A stretch of 64,000 nucleotides of DNA from an uncultured Croceitalea sp. (GTDB lineage: Bacteria; Bacteroidota; Bacteroidia; Flavobacteriales; Flavobacteriaceae). The notes beneath the pieces are model-generated. The model made no database searches, was not told where the DNA came from, and saw only the letters and a program-made list of their open reading frames with translations. The stretch spans positions 1-64,000 of the forward strand of contig CANLWK010000005.1 in assembly GCA_947494805.1 (NCBI GenBank), in the 5' to 3' direction. This document shows, piece after piece, positions 20,801-28,314 of this stretch (the first letter of the stretch is position 1; each line of letters begins with the position of its first letter). Made by a program: the position numbers and the translations under genes.

Positions 20801-21102
20801 TTGGCATCAGCATTGATGGTATAATTACCATCAAAATCGGTTTGTGTTCCATTTGTGGTTCCTTTTACCACAACATTGGCTCCAGGTAAGGGAGCACCAT
20901 CCGCATCAGTTACCGTTCCGGTCACTGTGCTCTGAAAAAGTGGCGACGGTACGTCCGTGTTTAGATTGGTTTTTGCCGTTGCAGTTTGAGTTCCAAGAAC
21001 CAAAAGTAGGGCCAAAGCTATTAGCTGTGATGCTCTGGACAATACCTTGTTCTTCGCTTTCCAACTGAAAAGACCAAGTTCATTTGATTGTTTCATAATC
21101 AT
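17821..21102 (-). CDS. SusC/RagA-family TonB-dependent outer-membrane receptor
   Basis: 1093 aa. Signal peptide (SQLIALALLLVLGTQTATA), then a carboxypeptidase-regulatory-like domain near residues 60-135 (GTVTDADGAPLPGANVVVKG). A TonB box-like stretch (DEVVIVGY), the plug (NNGAPGSPPIVRIRGLGT, LKDGAASIYGARASNGVI) and a 22-strand barrel follow. It imports oligomeric substrate powered by TonB. The start is ATG at 21102 or the second ATG at 21096. A clear promoter lies 58-88 bases upstream. First gene of the susCD operon, divergent from the AraC regulators. Confidence 0.96.
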   Translation of the reverse strand: MIMKQSNELGLFSWKAKNKVLSRASQLIALALLLVLGTQTATAKTNLNTDVPSPLFQSTVTGTVTDADGAPLPGANVVVKGTTNGTQTDFDGNYTINADANATLVFSYIGFSTQEIPINGQTSLNVTLEEDASKLDEVVIVGYTTQTRGDLTGSVASVDVSEATKQPVVNVAEALEGRATGVSIINNGAPGSPPIVRIRGLGTPNNNNPLYIIDGAQTIDPNILNTINPSDIAQINVLKDGAASIYGARASNGVIIITTKSGSYNQNKLNVSLDVSTGFSRATRLPDMLGAEALGNVFFESQTNDAIRLGTPVADISHPQYFPTGGSPVVPSALIGVSLLGTGEVINAPVQPGGTNWLDEIFRSAPTQNITANFSNGNETSKYSATIGYLNREGIPNDIGFKRAQVRLNSEFKLSKRLTIGEHLNVSFSNNKGNVGNAIQFAQRLSPLVPVRDDLGRFAGAYANPNGLSNAENPVAALSRDGDDFLKQTRIIGDVYASLNIADGLTAKTSIGGDISYLNSRDFLARDPESPEPRGTNTLTERNQQTYNWVWTNTLNYSKIFGDHSINALVGLEANSSTGKSLEVAATGFLFETPDFYLLDNASGAAIVDPDNTFDFENTLSSIFGSINYSFANKYLASATVRRDRSSRFLGDNQTGVFPAFSGGWVISNEDFFPQDAIVNRLKLKASWGALGNQELPVSNPGINQSNLNNQLADYAFGGGGSATTGALLSAVGNADIRWETSETLNIGAEFGLFDDALSISLEYYELTTEDLIVANGNIIGDTAIDAAPPFVNSGNVKNSGIDLNISFQKQANNDFSYGVDFNLSTVKNEVTALFNDVPLLGNTGFRGGNITVTEVGQPISSFFGRVADGIYRSEAEVAAGPDQNFANDAAGVGRLRYKDLNDDGVINDEDRDFIGNPIPDATFGLNLNANYKNWDFSAFFAGTLGNDIYNYDKIFTDFATFPNGNRNARVLDAFNATTNPNGSQPALSFGLLNNETAPNSFLVEDGSFVRLKNVVIGYTLPDQITDKFGLSSLRFYINASNLFTITGYDGIDPEIQPTNVNGSPANTALTLGVDQNTFPLSQIFLLGINLKM

Positions 21103-21486
21103 GAGTTATTAATTAAGTTATGTTAAATAGTTCATAACACTTATTGGCTAAAAGGCAGCCAAAAGTATCTGATTGATAAAATTATACAAACAAGACCTAT
21201 CAATAGTGTATTATTTTATCATTTTCTTATACTATTTTTAATAAAAGTAAATTTTATGTTAATTTAATAGTTAATACCCTGAAATGCAACATTTTAACTA
21301 AGTTAGAATTTGAATTGCCTTAATAATAAGGTATTGTTTCCATAGTATTGATGTTGTTTGTATTTGAATAATGTGGTTTTTTAACAAAAAAATAGATGTT
21401 TTGACCAATGGTTTTGATGTTTCAATTATAATTGACAAGTTTGCAGTGATAAAATAGTATCATATTATTTGCGCAAACGTTTTCGT
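21103..21486. promoter_or_regulatory. Divergent control region, susC / first araC
   Basis: A 384-base AT-rich spacer without a gene. It contains the susC promoter (21160-21190), an inverted repeat GTTATG-N10-CATAAC in the presumed susC leader (21117-21138), and the motif GTTTTGAC-N8-TTGATG (21398-21419) that recurs before the second araC and, in weaker form, before the GMC gene. Binding by the adjacent AraC proteins is an inference. Confidence 0.5.
21160..21190 (-). promoter_or_regulatory. susCD promoter
   Basis: On the minus strand, TTTG (21187-21190), a 19-base spacer and TACTTTTG (21160-21167) match both Bacteroidota promoter elements with ideal spacing. The mRNA would start near 21153, giving a leader of about 50 bases. 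Confidence 0.7.
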
Positions 21487-22359
21487 ATGTTAAAAAAGTA
21501 TCAAAGAGAAATTACAGCCCTATCGCCTCAAGATAGTTTTCTGGTCATTGACCGGTTTCGCGATACCTTTGACTATCCAGTTCATTTTCACCCTGAGCTT
21601 GAGTTGAACTTCATTCTTGACGGAAAGGGAATGCAACGGACTGTTGGTTTCAGTATAGAAGAGATTGATAATTATGAGTTGGTTCTGGTAGGTTCAAATG
21701 TTTATCATGGTTGGAAAATGCATAAGTGTGCCCACAGCGTGCATGAAGTGACCATTCAATTTCATAACGATCTTTTTGAAGACAATTTGACCAGACGAAG
21801 TATCATGAAACCCTTCCGGGAGATGATGGAAAGATCTGTCCATGGTATTTTGTTCGACAAAGAAGAATCAAAGAAAATAGCAACAAGAATCACAAAAGTT
21901 TCGAAACTGGAGGGGTTTGCCTATTTTTTGGAGATGTTCTCTATACTTTATGACTTGTCAACAACGCCCAATCAAAGGCTTTTGTCCATAGCTCAGACCT
22001 CAAGAGACGATTTCGACAACAGTGACCGTATAAAACTGTTTTACAATTTTATTCAAGAGAATTACGCTAATAAGATCACCTTGGATCAGGTGTCCAATAT
22101 GCTGAATATGAGTAAGGTCTCTTTCAACCGTTTTATCAAAAAAAGTACAGAAAGAACGTTTGTTGAATATTTGAACGAGGTCAGGGTTGAAAATGCCTCA
22201 CGTATGTTGGCCGAAGAGGAGGAATATGGCATTTCAGAGATCGCTTATAAATGTGGTTTTTATAACATTGCCAATTTCAACAGGGTTTTTAAAAAAATGA
22301 AAGGCTGTACACCCAGTCAATACCGAAAAGAGTTCTATCGCCTCACTCAAATTCAATAA
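21487..22359 (+). CDS. AraC-family regulator with cupin sensor domain (first copy)
   Basis: 290 aa from the ATG at 21487. An in-frame TTG 18 bases earlier would add six residues that have no counterpart in the paralogue. The N-terminal cupin (HFHPELELNFILDGKG, then VLVGSNVYHGW) is the probable ligand sensor; the C-terminal two-helix-turn-helix AraC domain covers about residues 190-285 (MSKVSFNRFIKKST, ISEIAYKCGFYNIANFNRVF). Cytoplasmic DNA-binding protein. It diverges from susC and precedes a close paralogue, so control of the susCD and GMC genes is likely. Confidence 0.92.
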   Translation: MLKKYQREITALSPQDSFLVIDRFRDTFDYPVHFHPELELNFILDGKGMQRTVGFSIEEIDNYELVLVGSNVYHGWKMHKCAHSVHEVTIQFHNDLFEDNLTRRSIMKPFREMMERSVHGILFDKEESKKIATRITKVSKLEGFAYFLEMFSILYDLSTTPNQRLLSIAQTSRDDFDNSDRIKLFYNFIQENYANKITLDQVSNMLNMSKVSFNRFIKKSTERTFVEYLNEVRVENASRMLAEEEEYGISEIAYKCGFYNIANFNRVFKKMKGCTPSQYRKEFYRLTQIQ

Positions 22360-22599
22360 ATCTATGGCCATATTGTAAGAAGAAAGTTTTGGCAGGTATC
22401 TTGTTTTTAGCAATCATGTGATAGTATTTAAGCATTTTTGTAACAGTATATATCAAATCGTATGAGCTAATTTGTTTTAAATAATTTCAAAAACGTCTGA
22501 AGTTTTGACATAAATCTTGATGAATCACATATTTTTAACGGAATTGTTTATTTTGTCGATTGAAATTTTGAATAATATCTATACTATTTTCACAATATA

Positions 22600-23499
22600 G
22601 TGGCTAATAACAACAATTTAACTTATACAGAACAAACACCCCATCGAGAAATTGTTCAATTGGGCCCCCAGGATAGTTTCTTAATATATGATCGAATGAG
22701 GGATAAGTTTAGCTATCCCATTCATTTTCATCCTGAGATTGAGTTAAATTACATATCAAATGGCGCCGGAGTCCGTAGAATAGTTGGCGACCATCTCGAA
22801 GTGATAGAAGACAAAGAACTAGTTCTCGTTGGGTCTAATTTGTACCATTGTTGGGAAAACCACAATTTGGCCAATGGTGGGCTTCATGAGATAACGGTTC
22901 AGTTTCATTATGATTTGTTTGAGAAAACATTTCTTGATAGAGCAGTAATGCGTCCAATAAAGGATATGCTTATCAGGTCAAGGCACGGTATTGCCTTTTC
23001 AAGGGAGACTATTTTAGCGATTGAACCTCGCTTGGTAAAAGTGTCCAAACGCAATGGTATGGATTACTTTTTAGAACTATTTTCCATTCTCTATGATTTA
23101 GCAATTTCAAGAAATCAACGATTATTGACCAATCCGGTTCTTCAGAATGATAGTTCACGTAACAATGAAAAACTCCAAGTAATCTCTGATTACGTTCAAA
23201 AGAATTATCATCATAAAATTACCCTTTCTGAGGTGGCCGAAGCTACCAATATGAGTCAGATTACATTTAGCAGATTTATACGAAGGGCTATTGATAAAAC
23301 ATTTGTTGAATATTTGAATGATGTTCGTGTCGGCCATGCATCTAAGTGGTTAATAGAAAAGAACGATAGCATTTCTGAAATAGCCTACAACTGTGGATTC
23401 AATAGTATTGCTAACTTCAATAGAAAATTTAAGAAGAGCAAAGGGTGTACCCCCTCTGAGTACAGAAGGGATTTTCTGGGGATTAAACGGGCACTGTGA
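22600..23499 (+). CDS. AraC-family regulator with cupin sensor domain (second copy)
   Basis: 299 aa from a GTG start. No earlier ATG is available, and the next Met (in DRMRDKF) would cut the conserved LGPQDSFL segment that aligns with the first copy. Same layout as its neighbour: cupin domain (HFHPEIELNYIS, VLVGSNLYHCW) and C-terminal AraC helix-turn-helix (MSQITFSRFIRRAI, ISEIAYNCGFNSIANFNRKF). The two are clearly paralogous along their whole length but diverged. It lies between the first regulator and the GMC oxidoreductase gene and may respond to a related sugar or derivative. Confidence 0.92.
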   Translation: MANNNNLTYTEQTPHREIVQLGPQDSFLIYDRMRDKFSYPIHFHPEIELNYISNGAGVRRIVGDHLEVIEDKELVLVGSNLYHCWENHNLANGGLHEITVQFHYDLFEKTFLDRAVMRPIKDMLIRSRHGIAFSRETILAIEPRLVKVSKRNGMDYFLELFSILYDLAISRNQRLLTNPVLQNDSSRNNEKLQVISDYVQKNYHHKITLSEVAEATNMSQITFSRFIRRAIDKTFVEYLNDVRVGHASKWLIEKNDSISEIAYNCGFNSIANFNRKFKKSKGCTPSEYRRDFLGIKRAL

Positions 23500-23646
23500 A
23501 CCAATTTTAGTAGTATGCAGTTGAGTTTTCTGGTATGTTACGGGTCGTGAGACTGAATGCCTTGTACTATCATCGCAAAAAGCCATACTTTTTTGTCAAA
23601 TACGTTGATAAAGATGGCTTTCAAATCATTATTTGCATAATTTACA

Positions 23647-25392
23647 ATGGAAACAAGTAACATCGTAATAATGCAAATAAAAGAATCCACTGAAATATAT
23701 GATGTGATCATTGTAGGTTCGGGTGCCGGTGGTGGTATGGCCACTAAGCAATTGGCAGATGCGGGCCTAAATATTGCTGTTGTTGAAGCGGGCCCATTTT
23801 TTGATCCCGCTGATCCAAAAACCATGACACAACTAAAGTGGCCCTATGATTCACCCAGAAGAGGGGCAAATACGGATCGAGCCTTTGGTGAATGGGATAT
23901 GTCATATGGAGATTGGGAAGTTGATGGGGAACCCTATACCCATGCCGAAGGCACTACGTTTAAATGGTGGCGTTCACGCATGCTGGGCGGTCGAACCAAT
24001 CACTGGGGCCGAATATCACTGCGGTTTGGGCCAAAAGATTTTAAGGGAAAAACAAGGGATGGGTATGGCGAAGATTGGCCAATTGGCTATGACGACGTCA
24101 AACCGTATTATGATAAGTTAGATAAACTTATTGGGGTCTTTGGCACCAATGAAGGACTTGAAAATGACCCTGATGGATTTTTTCTTCCGCCACCAAAACC
24201 ACGGCTACACGAACTCTTTTATATAGAAGGGGCTAAAAAATCAGGAATTCCTGTTATACCAGGCCGACTTTCAATGTTGACCAAAAGAATTAACAATGAC
24301 CGTGGTATCTGCTTTTATTGTGGACAATGTTCGAGGTCATGTTCAGTTTATGCTGATTTTTCGGCAGGAAGTTGTTTGATCTTTCCGGCACAGAAAAGTG
24401 GAGGTAAAGTAAAAATTTATGTCAACTCTATGGTGCGTGAGGTAACCGTTGACGAAGAGGGTAGGGCCACAGGGGTTTCTTATATCAACAAAGAGGATAG
24501 AAAAGAGTACAAGTTAAAGGCCAAAGTAGTTGTTTTGGCGGCCTCAGCCTGTAGTTCGGCACGTATCCTGCTAAACTCAAAAAGTAAGCAGCATCCGAAC
24601 GGATTGGGCAATAGCAGTGATGTGGTCGGTAAATATTTACATGATTCCACGGGTTCAAGTGCTTCAGGTGTAATACCCGGCCTTATGAACCGTAAAGTGT
24701 CTTACAATGAAGATGGAACAGGGGGTATGCACGTATATTCGCCTTGGTGGGGCGATAACTCAAAGTTGGATTTTCCAAGAGGGTACCATATTGAGGTTTG
24801 GGGTGGTATGGGTCAACCAAACTATGGTTTTGGTTTCGACGCCAATGGTTTCAATAAATTCTTCGGATTAAAGGTAGGCGGATACGGTGATTCACTGAGA
24901 GATGATGTCAAAAAGTACTATGGTTCTGTCATTGGTTTTGGAGGTCGCGGAGAGGGCATTGCCCGGAAAGAAAATTACTGTGAGATCGACCCGACAACGG
25001 TAGATGATTATGGCATCCCCGTATTGAAGTTCAATTACAAATGGTCTGATTTAGAGATAAAACAGGCAAAGCACATGCAAGACACCTTTGAAGAGTTGAT
25101 TCATAACATGGGGGGCATACCGCTTTCTGACAAGCCAGGTAAAGAACAAAATTATGGTCTTAATGCGCCCGGTGAGATTATTCATGAGGTCGGTACTACG
25201 CGAATGGGCAACGACCCAAAGACATCGGTGACCAATAAGTTTCAACAATTGCATGATGTGGATAACGTGTTCATTGTAGATGCCGGTCCATTTGTGTCAC
25301 AAGCGGACAAAAATTGTACATGGACCATCATGGCCTTGTCGTGGCGCGCCTCTGACTACATTATCGAACAATTGAAACAACAAAATATCTAA
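23647..25392 (+). CDS. GMC-family oxidoreductase, glycoside 3-dehydrogenase-like large subunit
   Basis: 581 aa. FAD-binding GSGAGGGMATKQLADAG near residue 23 and the C-terminal GMC motif HEVGTTRMGNDP plus NCTWTIMALSWRASDY identify the family. Five cysteines (222, 225, 228, 232, 243; core CFYCGQCSRSC) recall the iron-sulfur site of FAD glucose dehydrogenase/glucoside 3-dehydrogenase large subunits. The next gene, 3 bases on, encodes the matching small subunit. Together they probably oxidise a sugar or glycoside, perhaps at C3, passing electrons to the respiratory chain. No Tat signal is visible on this subunit; it may be exported with its partner, as in FAD dehydrogenase complexes. Substrate unknown. 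Confidence 0.88.
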   Translation: METSNIVIMQIKESTEIYDVIIVGSGAGGGMATKQLADAGLNIAVVEAGPFFDPADPKTMTQLKWPYDSPRRGANTDRAFGEWDMSYGDWEVDGEPYTHAEGTTFKWWRSRMLGGRTNHWGRISLRFGPKDFKGKTRDGYGEDWPIGYDDVKPYYDKLDKLIGVFGTNEGLENDPDGFFLPPPKPRLHELFYIEGAKKSGIPVIPGRLSMLTKRINNDRGICFYCGQCSRSCSVYADFSAGSCLIFPAQKSGGKVKIYVNSMVREVTVDEEGRATGVSYINKEDRKEYKLKAKVVVLAASACSSARILLNSKSKQHPNGLGNSSDVVGKYLHDSTGSSASGVIPGLMNRKVSYNEDGTGGMHVYSPWWGDNSKLDFPRGYHIEVWGGMGQPNYGFGFDANGFNKFFGLKVGGYGDSLRDDVKKYYGSVIGFGGRGEGIARKENYCEIDPTTVDDYGIPVLKFNYKWSDLEIKQAKHMQDTFEELIHNMGGIPLSDKPGKEQNYGLNAPGEIIHEVGTTRMGNDPKTSVTNKFQQLHDVDNVFIVDAGPFVSQADKNCTWTIMALSWRASDYIIEQLKQQNI

Positions 25393-25395
25393 GCT

Positions 25396-26112
25396 ATGGA
25401 TAGGCGAAAAAGTATACAAACAATAATTCTTGGCGCGGGGGCCTCTGCCTTAGCTTTTCATGGTTGTAAAACGGATAGCACCGAGGTGTCCCAAGAAATA
25501 CCTGCGACCGAAGCGACCAACTATTTTGGGCGTACCCCTGCTGAGCTGGAACGTCTGGAAAAGTTGAACGCTGAACAACTTTTTAATGCGCATGAGATGG
25601 AAACTATTGCCGTTTTGAGTACGGTGATACTTCCGCCAAAAGAGCCCCACGGTGGGCCAATTGAAGCTGATGTGCCCAATTTTATTGAGTTCATGGGAAA
25701 AGATATCCCTGAAATGCAGAACACCCTATTGGGCGGACTCATGTGGCTAGATCATAAAAGTAATACTGAGTTTGGGGTGGAGTTCAAAGCTGCGACTTTG
25801 GCACAACAACAGCAGATCTGTGATGAAATCTGTTGGCACGATACGGAGTTAGATTTAGAAAAACAGCCATTGGAGATACAGTTCTTCTTTTTGATGCGCG
25901 GCTTGACCGTTACCGGGTATTACACTTCAAAAGTTGGAATTGCAGACCTTGGTTATAAGGGCAATATGCCCAATGTTTGGGATGGGGTGCCACAAGAAGT
26001 ACTGGACCAGCACGGTATGGCCTATGATCCAGAATGGATTGCCAAATGTGTTGACCAAAGCAAAAGAAATGTTATTGCTGAGTGGGACGAACATGGAAAC
26101 TTATTGACCTAA
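25396..26112 (+). CDS. Gluconate 2-dehydrogenase subunit 3-like protein
   Basis: 238 aa. Small (gamma-like) subunit of a membrane-associated FAD dehydrogenase. The N terminus MDRRKSIQTIILGAGASALA is a Tat-like signal ending in a lipobox-like AFHGC, so the pair could be exported folded and lipid-anchored. The body contains the family pattern LSTVILPPKEPHGGP and helical stretches up to the RGLTVTGYYTSKVG segment. It begins 3 bases after the GMC gene and 13 bases before the TIM-barrel gene, indicating one operon. Function as chaperone/partner of the GMC subunit is inferred from the family. Confidence 0.88.
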   Translation: MDRRKSIQTIILGAGASALAFHGCKTDSTEVSQEIPATEATNYFGRTPAELERLEKLNAEQLFNAHEMETIAVLSTVILPPKEPHGGPIEADVPNFIEFMGKDIPEMQNTLLGGLMWLDHKSNTEFGVEFKAATLAQQQQICDEICWHDTELDLEKQPLEIQFFFLMRGLTVTGYYTSKVGIADLGYKGNMPNVWDGVPQEVLDQHGMAYDPEWIAKCVDQSKRNVIAEWDEHGNLLT

Positions 26113-26125
26113 CGAAATTAGAACA

Positions 26126-26941
26126 ATGAAAAAAACACTTTTAGTAATAGCACTTACTTTATTAGGATATATGGCATTTGGGCAAGAAATAGGACTGCAA
26201 CTATATAGTTTGAGAAACCAGTTCAAACAAGATGTAAAGGGAACCTTGAATTTGATAAGCTCCTGGGGAATCAAAACTGTGGAGGGAGGTGATACCTATG
26301 GTATGAACAGGGATGCCTTTATGGGATTGCTCAAAGAAAACCAATTGAACATTGTCAGTATTCAAGGCTCTTTTGAAGATTTGGAACAAAATCCACAAAA
26401 AGTTGTTGATGATGCCAAGGCATGGGGTGCAAAATATGTGATGTGCGCTTGGGTGCCCCATAAAGAAAACGAATGGGATCTAGAGGAAACGCAACGTGCC
26501 ACGGAGGTCTTTAACAACTCTGGGAAGTTGTTAAAAGAAAACGGTATTACCTTAGCTTACCATGCCCACGGCTATGAGTTCAAGCCCCATGAAGAGGGCA
26601 CTTTTTTTGATTATATGGCGAAAAATGCAGAGTATTTTACGTTTGAACTTGATATATTCTGGGCGCAGCATGGTGGTGAGGACCCATTGGGGCTGATGAA
26701 GAAATATCCCAAGAAATTTACTTTGTTGCATTTAAAGGATATGGAGAAAGGTGTTAAAGGAAACCATACCGGTCATGAAGATGTGGAAACCAATGTGGTT
26801 TTGGGCACTGGCCAAATCGATATCAAGGGGGTGGTGGCTAAAGCCAAAGAACTTGGTATTGAATACATGTTCATAGAAGATGAATCTTCAAGGGTCGTTG
26901 AGCAAGTACCCATGAGCTTAAAGTTTCTTCAAAAACTGTAA
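26126..26941 (+). CDS. Exported sugar phosphate isomerase/epimerase-like TIM barrel
   Basis: 271 aa. Sec signal peptide (MKKTLLVIALTLLGYMAFGQ), so the mature enzyme is periplasmic. AP-endonuclease-2/xylose-isomerase-like barrel starting IGLQLYSLRNQF. Candidate metal ligands are in YHAHGYEF, ELDIFWAQH, HLKDME and FIEDES. Because it is exported it is unlikely to act on sugar phosphates. Relatives beside GMC dehydrogenases act on keto-sugars or cleave 3-keto-glycosides, which is the role inferred here. Last gene of the three-gene operon. Confidence 0.85.
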   Translation: MKKTLLVIALTLLGYMAFGQEIGLQLYSLRNQFKQDVKGTLNLISSWGIKTVEGGDTYGMNRDAFMGLLKENQLNIVSIQGSFEDLEQNPQKVVDDAKAWGAKYVMCAWVPHKENEWDLEETQRATEVFNNSGKLLKENGITLAYHAHGYEFKPHEEGTFFDYMAKNAEYFTFELDIFWAQHGGEDPLGLMKKYPKKFTLLHLKDMEKGVKGNHTGHEDVETNVVLGTGQIDIKGVVAKAKELGIEYMFIEDESSRVVEQVPMSLKFLQKL

Positions 26942-26981
26942 TTACAGCCGCTTTACCATTAAAATTTTTTAGATTTTACGC

Positions 26982-26989
26982 TAAATTTG
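26982..26989 (+). promoter_or_regulatory. Candidate -7 box for the PTPS/QueD gene
   Basis: TAAATTTG fits TAnnTTTG and ends 19 bases before the start codon. No clear -33 TTTG is present. Confidence 0.45.
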
Positions 26990-27008
26990 CAATCCTTATT
27001 TTAAGCTA

Positions 27009-27419
27009 ATGATTGCTACAATTTGTAGAAAAGCACATTTTAACGCGGCGCACCGTTTGCACAATCCAAAGTGGAGTGATGAAAAAAATCTTGAAGTGTT
27101 TGGCAAGTGCAATAGCCCGCACTACCATGGCCATAACTTTGACTTAGAAGTGCGTATTAGGGGTGAAGTAAACCCTGATACTGGTTTTGTGATGGACTTG
27201 GCCGTATTGGGCAAGCTGATCAAAGAAGAAGTTGAAGAGCGCTTCGATCATAAAAACCTCAATGAAGATTGTCCAGAGTTCGAGAATATTTTGCCATCAA
27301 CGGAGTATTTTGTGCAAATCATTTATGATATCATAAAACCAAGACTCGAAAAAGGCCAGTTATTGCATATAACCTTGCATGAAACACAAAAGAATTCAGC
27401 AGAGTATGGCGATTGGTAA
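27009..27419 (+). CDS. queD: 6-carboxytetrahydropterin synthase / PTPS family
   Basis: 136 aa. Zinc ligands His15 (AHFNAAHRL), His40 and His42 (HYHGHNF), and a nearby Cys34 (FGKCNSP) expected to be catalytic; C-terminal LHETQKNSAEYG. The family converts dihydroneopterin triphosphate to 6-carboxytetrahydropterin for queuosine (QueD) or to 6-pyruvoyl-tetrahydropterin. The spacing around FGKCNSPHYHGHN looks closer to the eukaryotic PTPS form than to E. coli QueD, so the product is not certain. Cytoplasmic, single gene followed by a tRNA. Confidence 0.87.
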   Translation: MIATICRKAHFNAAHRLHNPKWSDEKNLEVFGKCNSPHYHGHNFDLEVRIRGEVNPDTGFVMDLAVLGKLIKEEVEERFDHKNLNEDCPEFENILPSTEYFVQIIYDIIKPRLEKGQLLHITLHETQKNSAEYGDW

Positions 27420-27449
27420 CTTTTTTACGATATTGCAGCACTTTTTAGA

Positions 27450-27524
27450 GGAGTATTAGCTCAGTTGGTTTAGAGCGCTGCCTTGACAGGGCAGAGGTCA
27501 CTGGTTCGAATCCAGTATACTCCA
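27450..27524 (+). tRNA. tRNA-Val (anticodon GAC)
   Basis: Cloverleaf: acceptor GGAGTAT/ATACTCC, D arm GCTC/GAGC, anticodon stem CTGCC/GGCAG with loop TTGACAG (anticodon GAC), T arm ACTGG-TTCGAAT-CCAGT. The CCA end is not encoded (A then CGA), unlike the other tRNA-Val in the window. Confidence 0.97.
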
Positions 27525-27526
27525 CG

Positions 27527-27569
27527 AAAAAACCCTCAGAAACTCAATGTTTATGGGGGTTTGTTTTTT
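27527..27569 (+). terminator. tRNA-Val(GAC) terminator
   Basis: CCCTCAGAAAC pairs with GTTTATGGGGG (one mismatch, one G-T) and is flanked by an A run before and TTTGTTTTTT after. Confidence 0.7.
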
Positions 27570-27631
27570 CCAGTTGAAGATAACGCTGTTTAAGACATTA
27601 TTCGGATAGCGAAGAGATTTGGGAACTAGTT

Positions 27632-28288
27632 TTAATTTATCAAAGTGGCTTCAAACTCCTTATTGGGATTGAAAGAATCTATACCGTACAAAACCAGTTT
27701 ATCACTATAGATTGCTTTTATTGGAAACACTCTACGGCGATATTCTTGAATAAAAACTGAAATAAACAAAGCGCCATCAACTTCTTCAAGTTTTAAGGAG
27801 TCACCAATTAATGTATCTCCTAAATATATTGGTTCAAGCTCCAGATCTAATAAATTGGCATTAAAAACAAATATGTTAGAGACACCACCATATTGAAATA
27901 TATATCTTGAATTGACAACGTCTTTTTGACTTTCTATATTCTGTGTAGGTGACAAACGTACAAAGTTTCTTGAAAACACCGTTTTATCACCTTGCTCATC
28001 AAGGTATCCCAGTTTTAATGAGTTATCTTTCAAATATTCAATTCGATAACGGATTGTAGCCTCACATATAATTTTTGAATTTTTAACTCGATAAGATTCA
28101 TTTAGGAAAGTTTCTCGAAAGTCTTTTTGTAAAATTTTTTCGTTGCCAATTGACAATATTTGAACGCTTGGGTTTGTATAAACATTCGTTTCTTTTACAT
28201 AAAACCACTCTCCTTCAATATTATTTTGTGACATAGAAAAACTTAAAGTAAGTAAAAATGTAATCAGTAAAATTTTGTCTTTTTTCAT
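27632..28288 (-). CDS. Exported protein of unknown function
   Basis: 218 aa. Signal peptide (KILLITFLLTLSFSMSQ) followed by a beta-rich body without cysteine clusters or catalytic motifs I recognise. The NNIEGEWFYVKE opening resembles lipocalin-like exported proteins of Bacteroidota, where a W after a short N-terminal segment begins the barrel, but this is only a resemblance. It stands between a tRNA terminator and a possible small ORF on the same strand. Probably periplasmic. Confidence 0.7.
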   Translation of the reverse strand: MKKDKILLITFLLTLSFSMSQNNIEGEWFYVKETNVYTNPSVQILSIGNEKILQKDFRETFLNESYRVKNSKIICEATIRYRIEYLKDNSLKLGYLDEQGDKTVFSRNFVRLSPTQNIESQKDVVNSRYIFQYGGVSNIFVFNANLLDLELEPIYLGDTLIGDSLKLEEVDGALFISVFIQEYRRRVFPIKAIYSDKLVLYGIDSFNPNKEFEATLIN

Positions 28289-28314
28289 AATGATAAGCAG
28301 AGAACCCCTCTATA

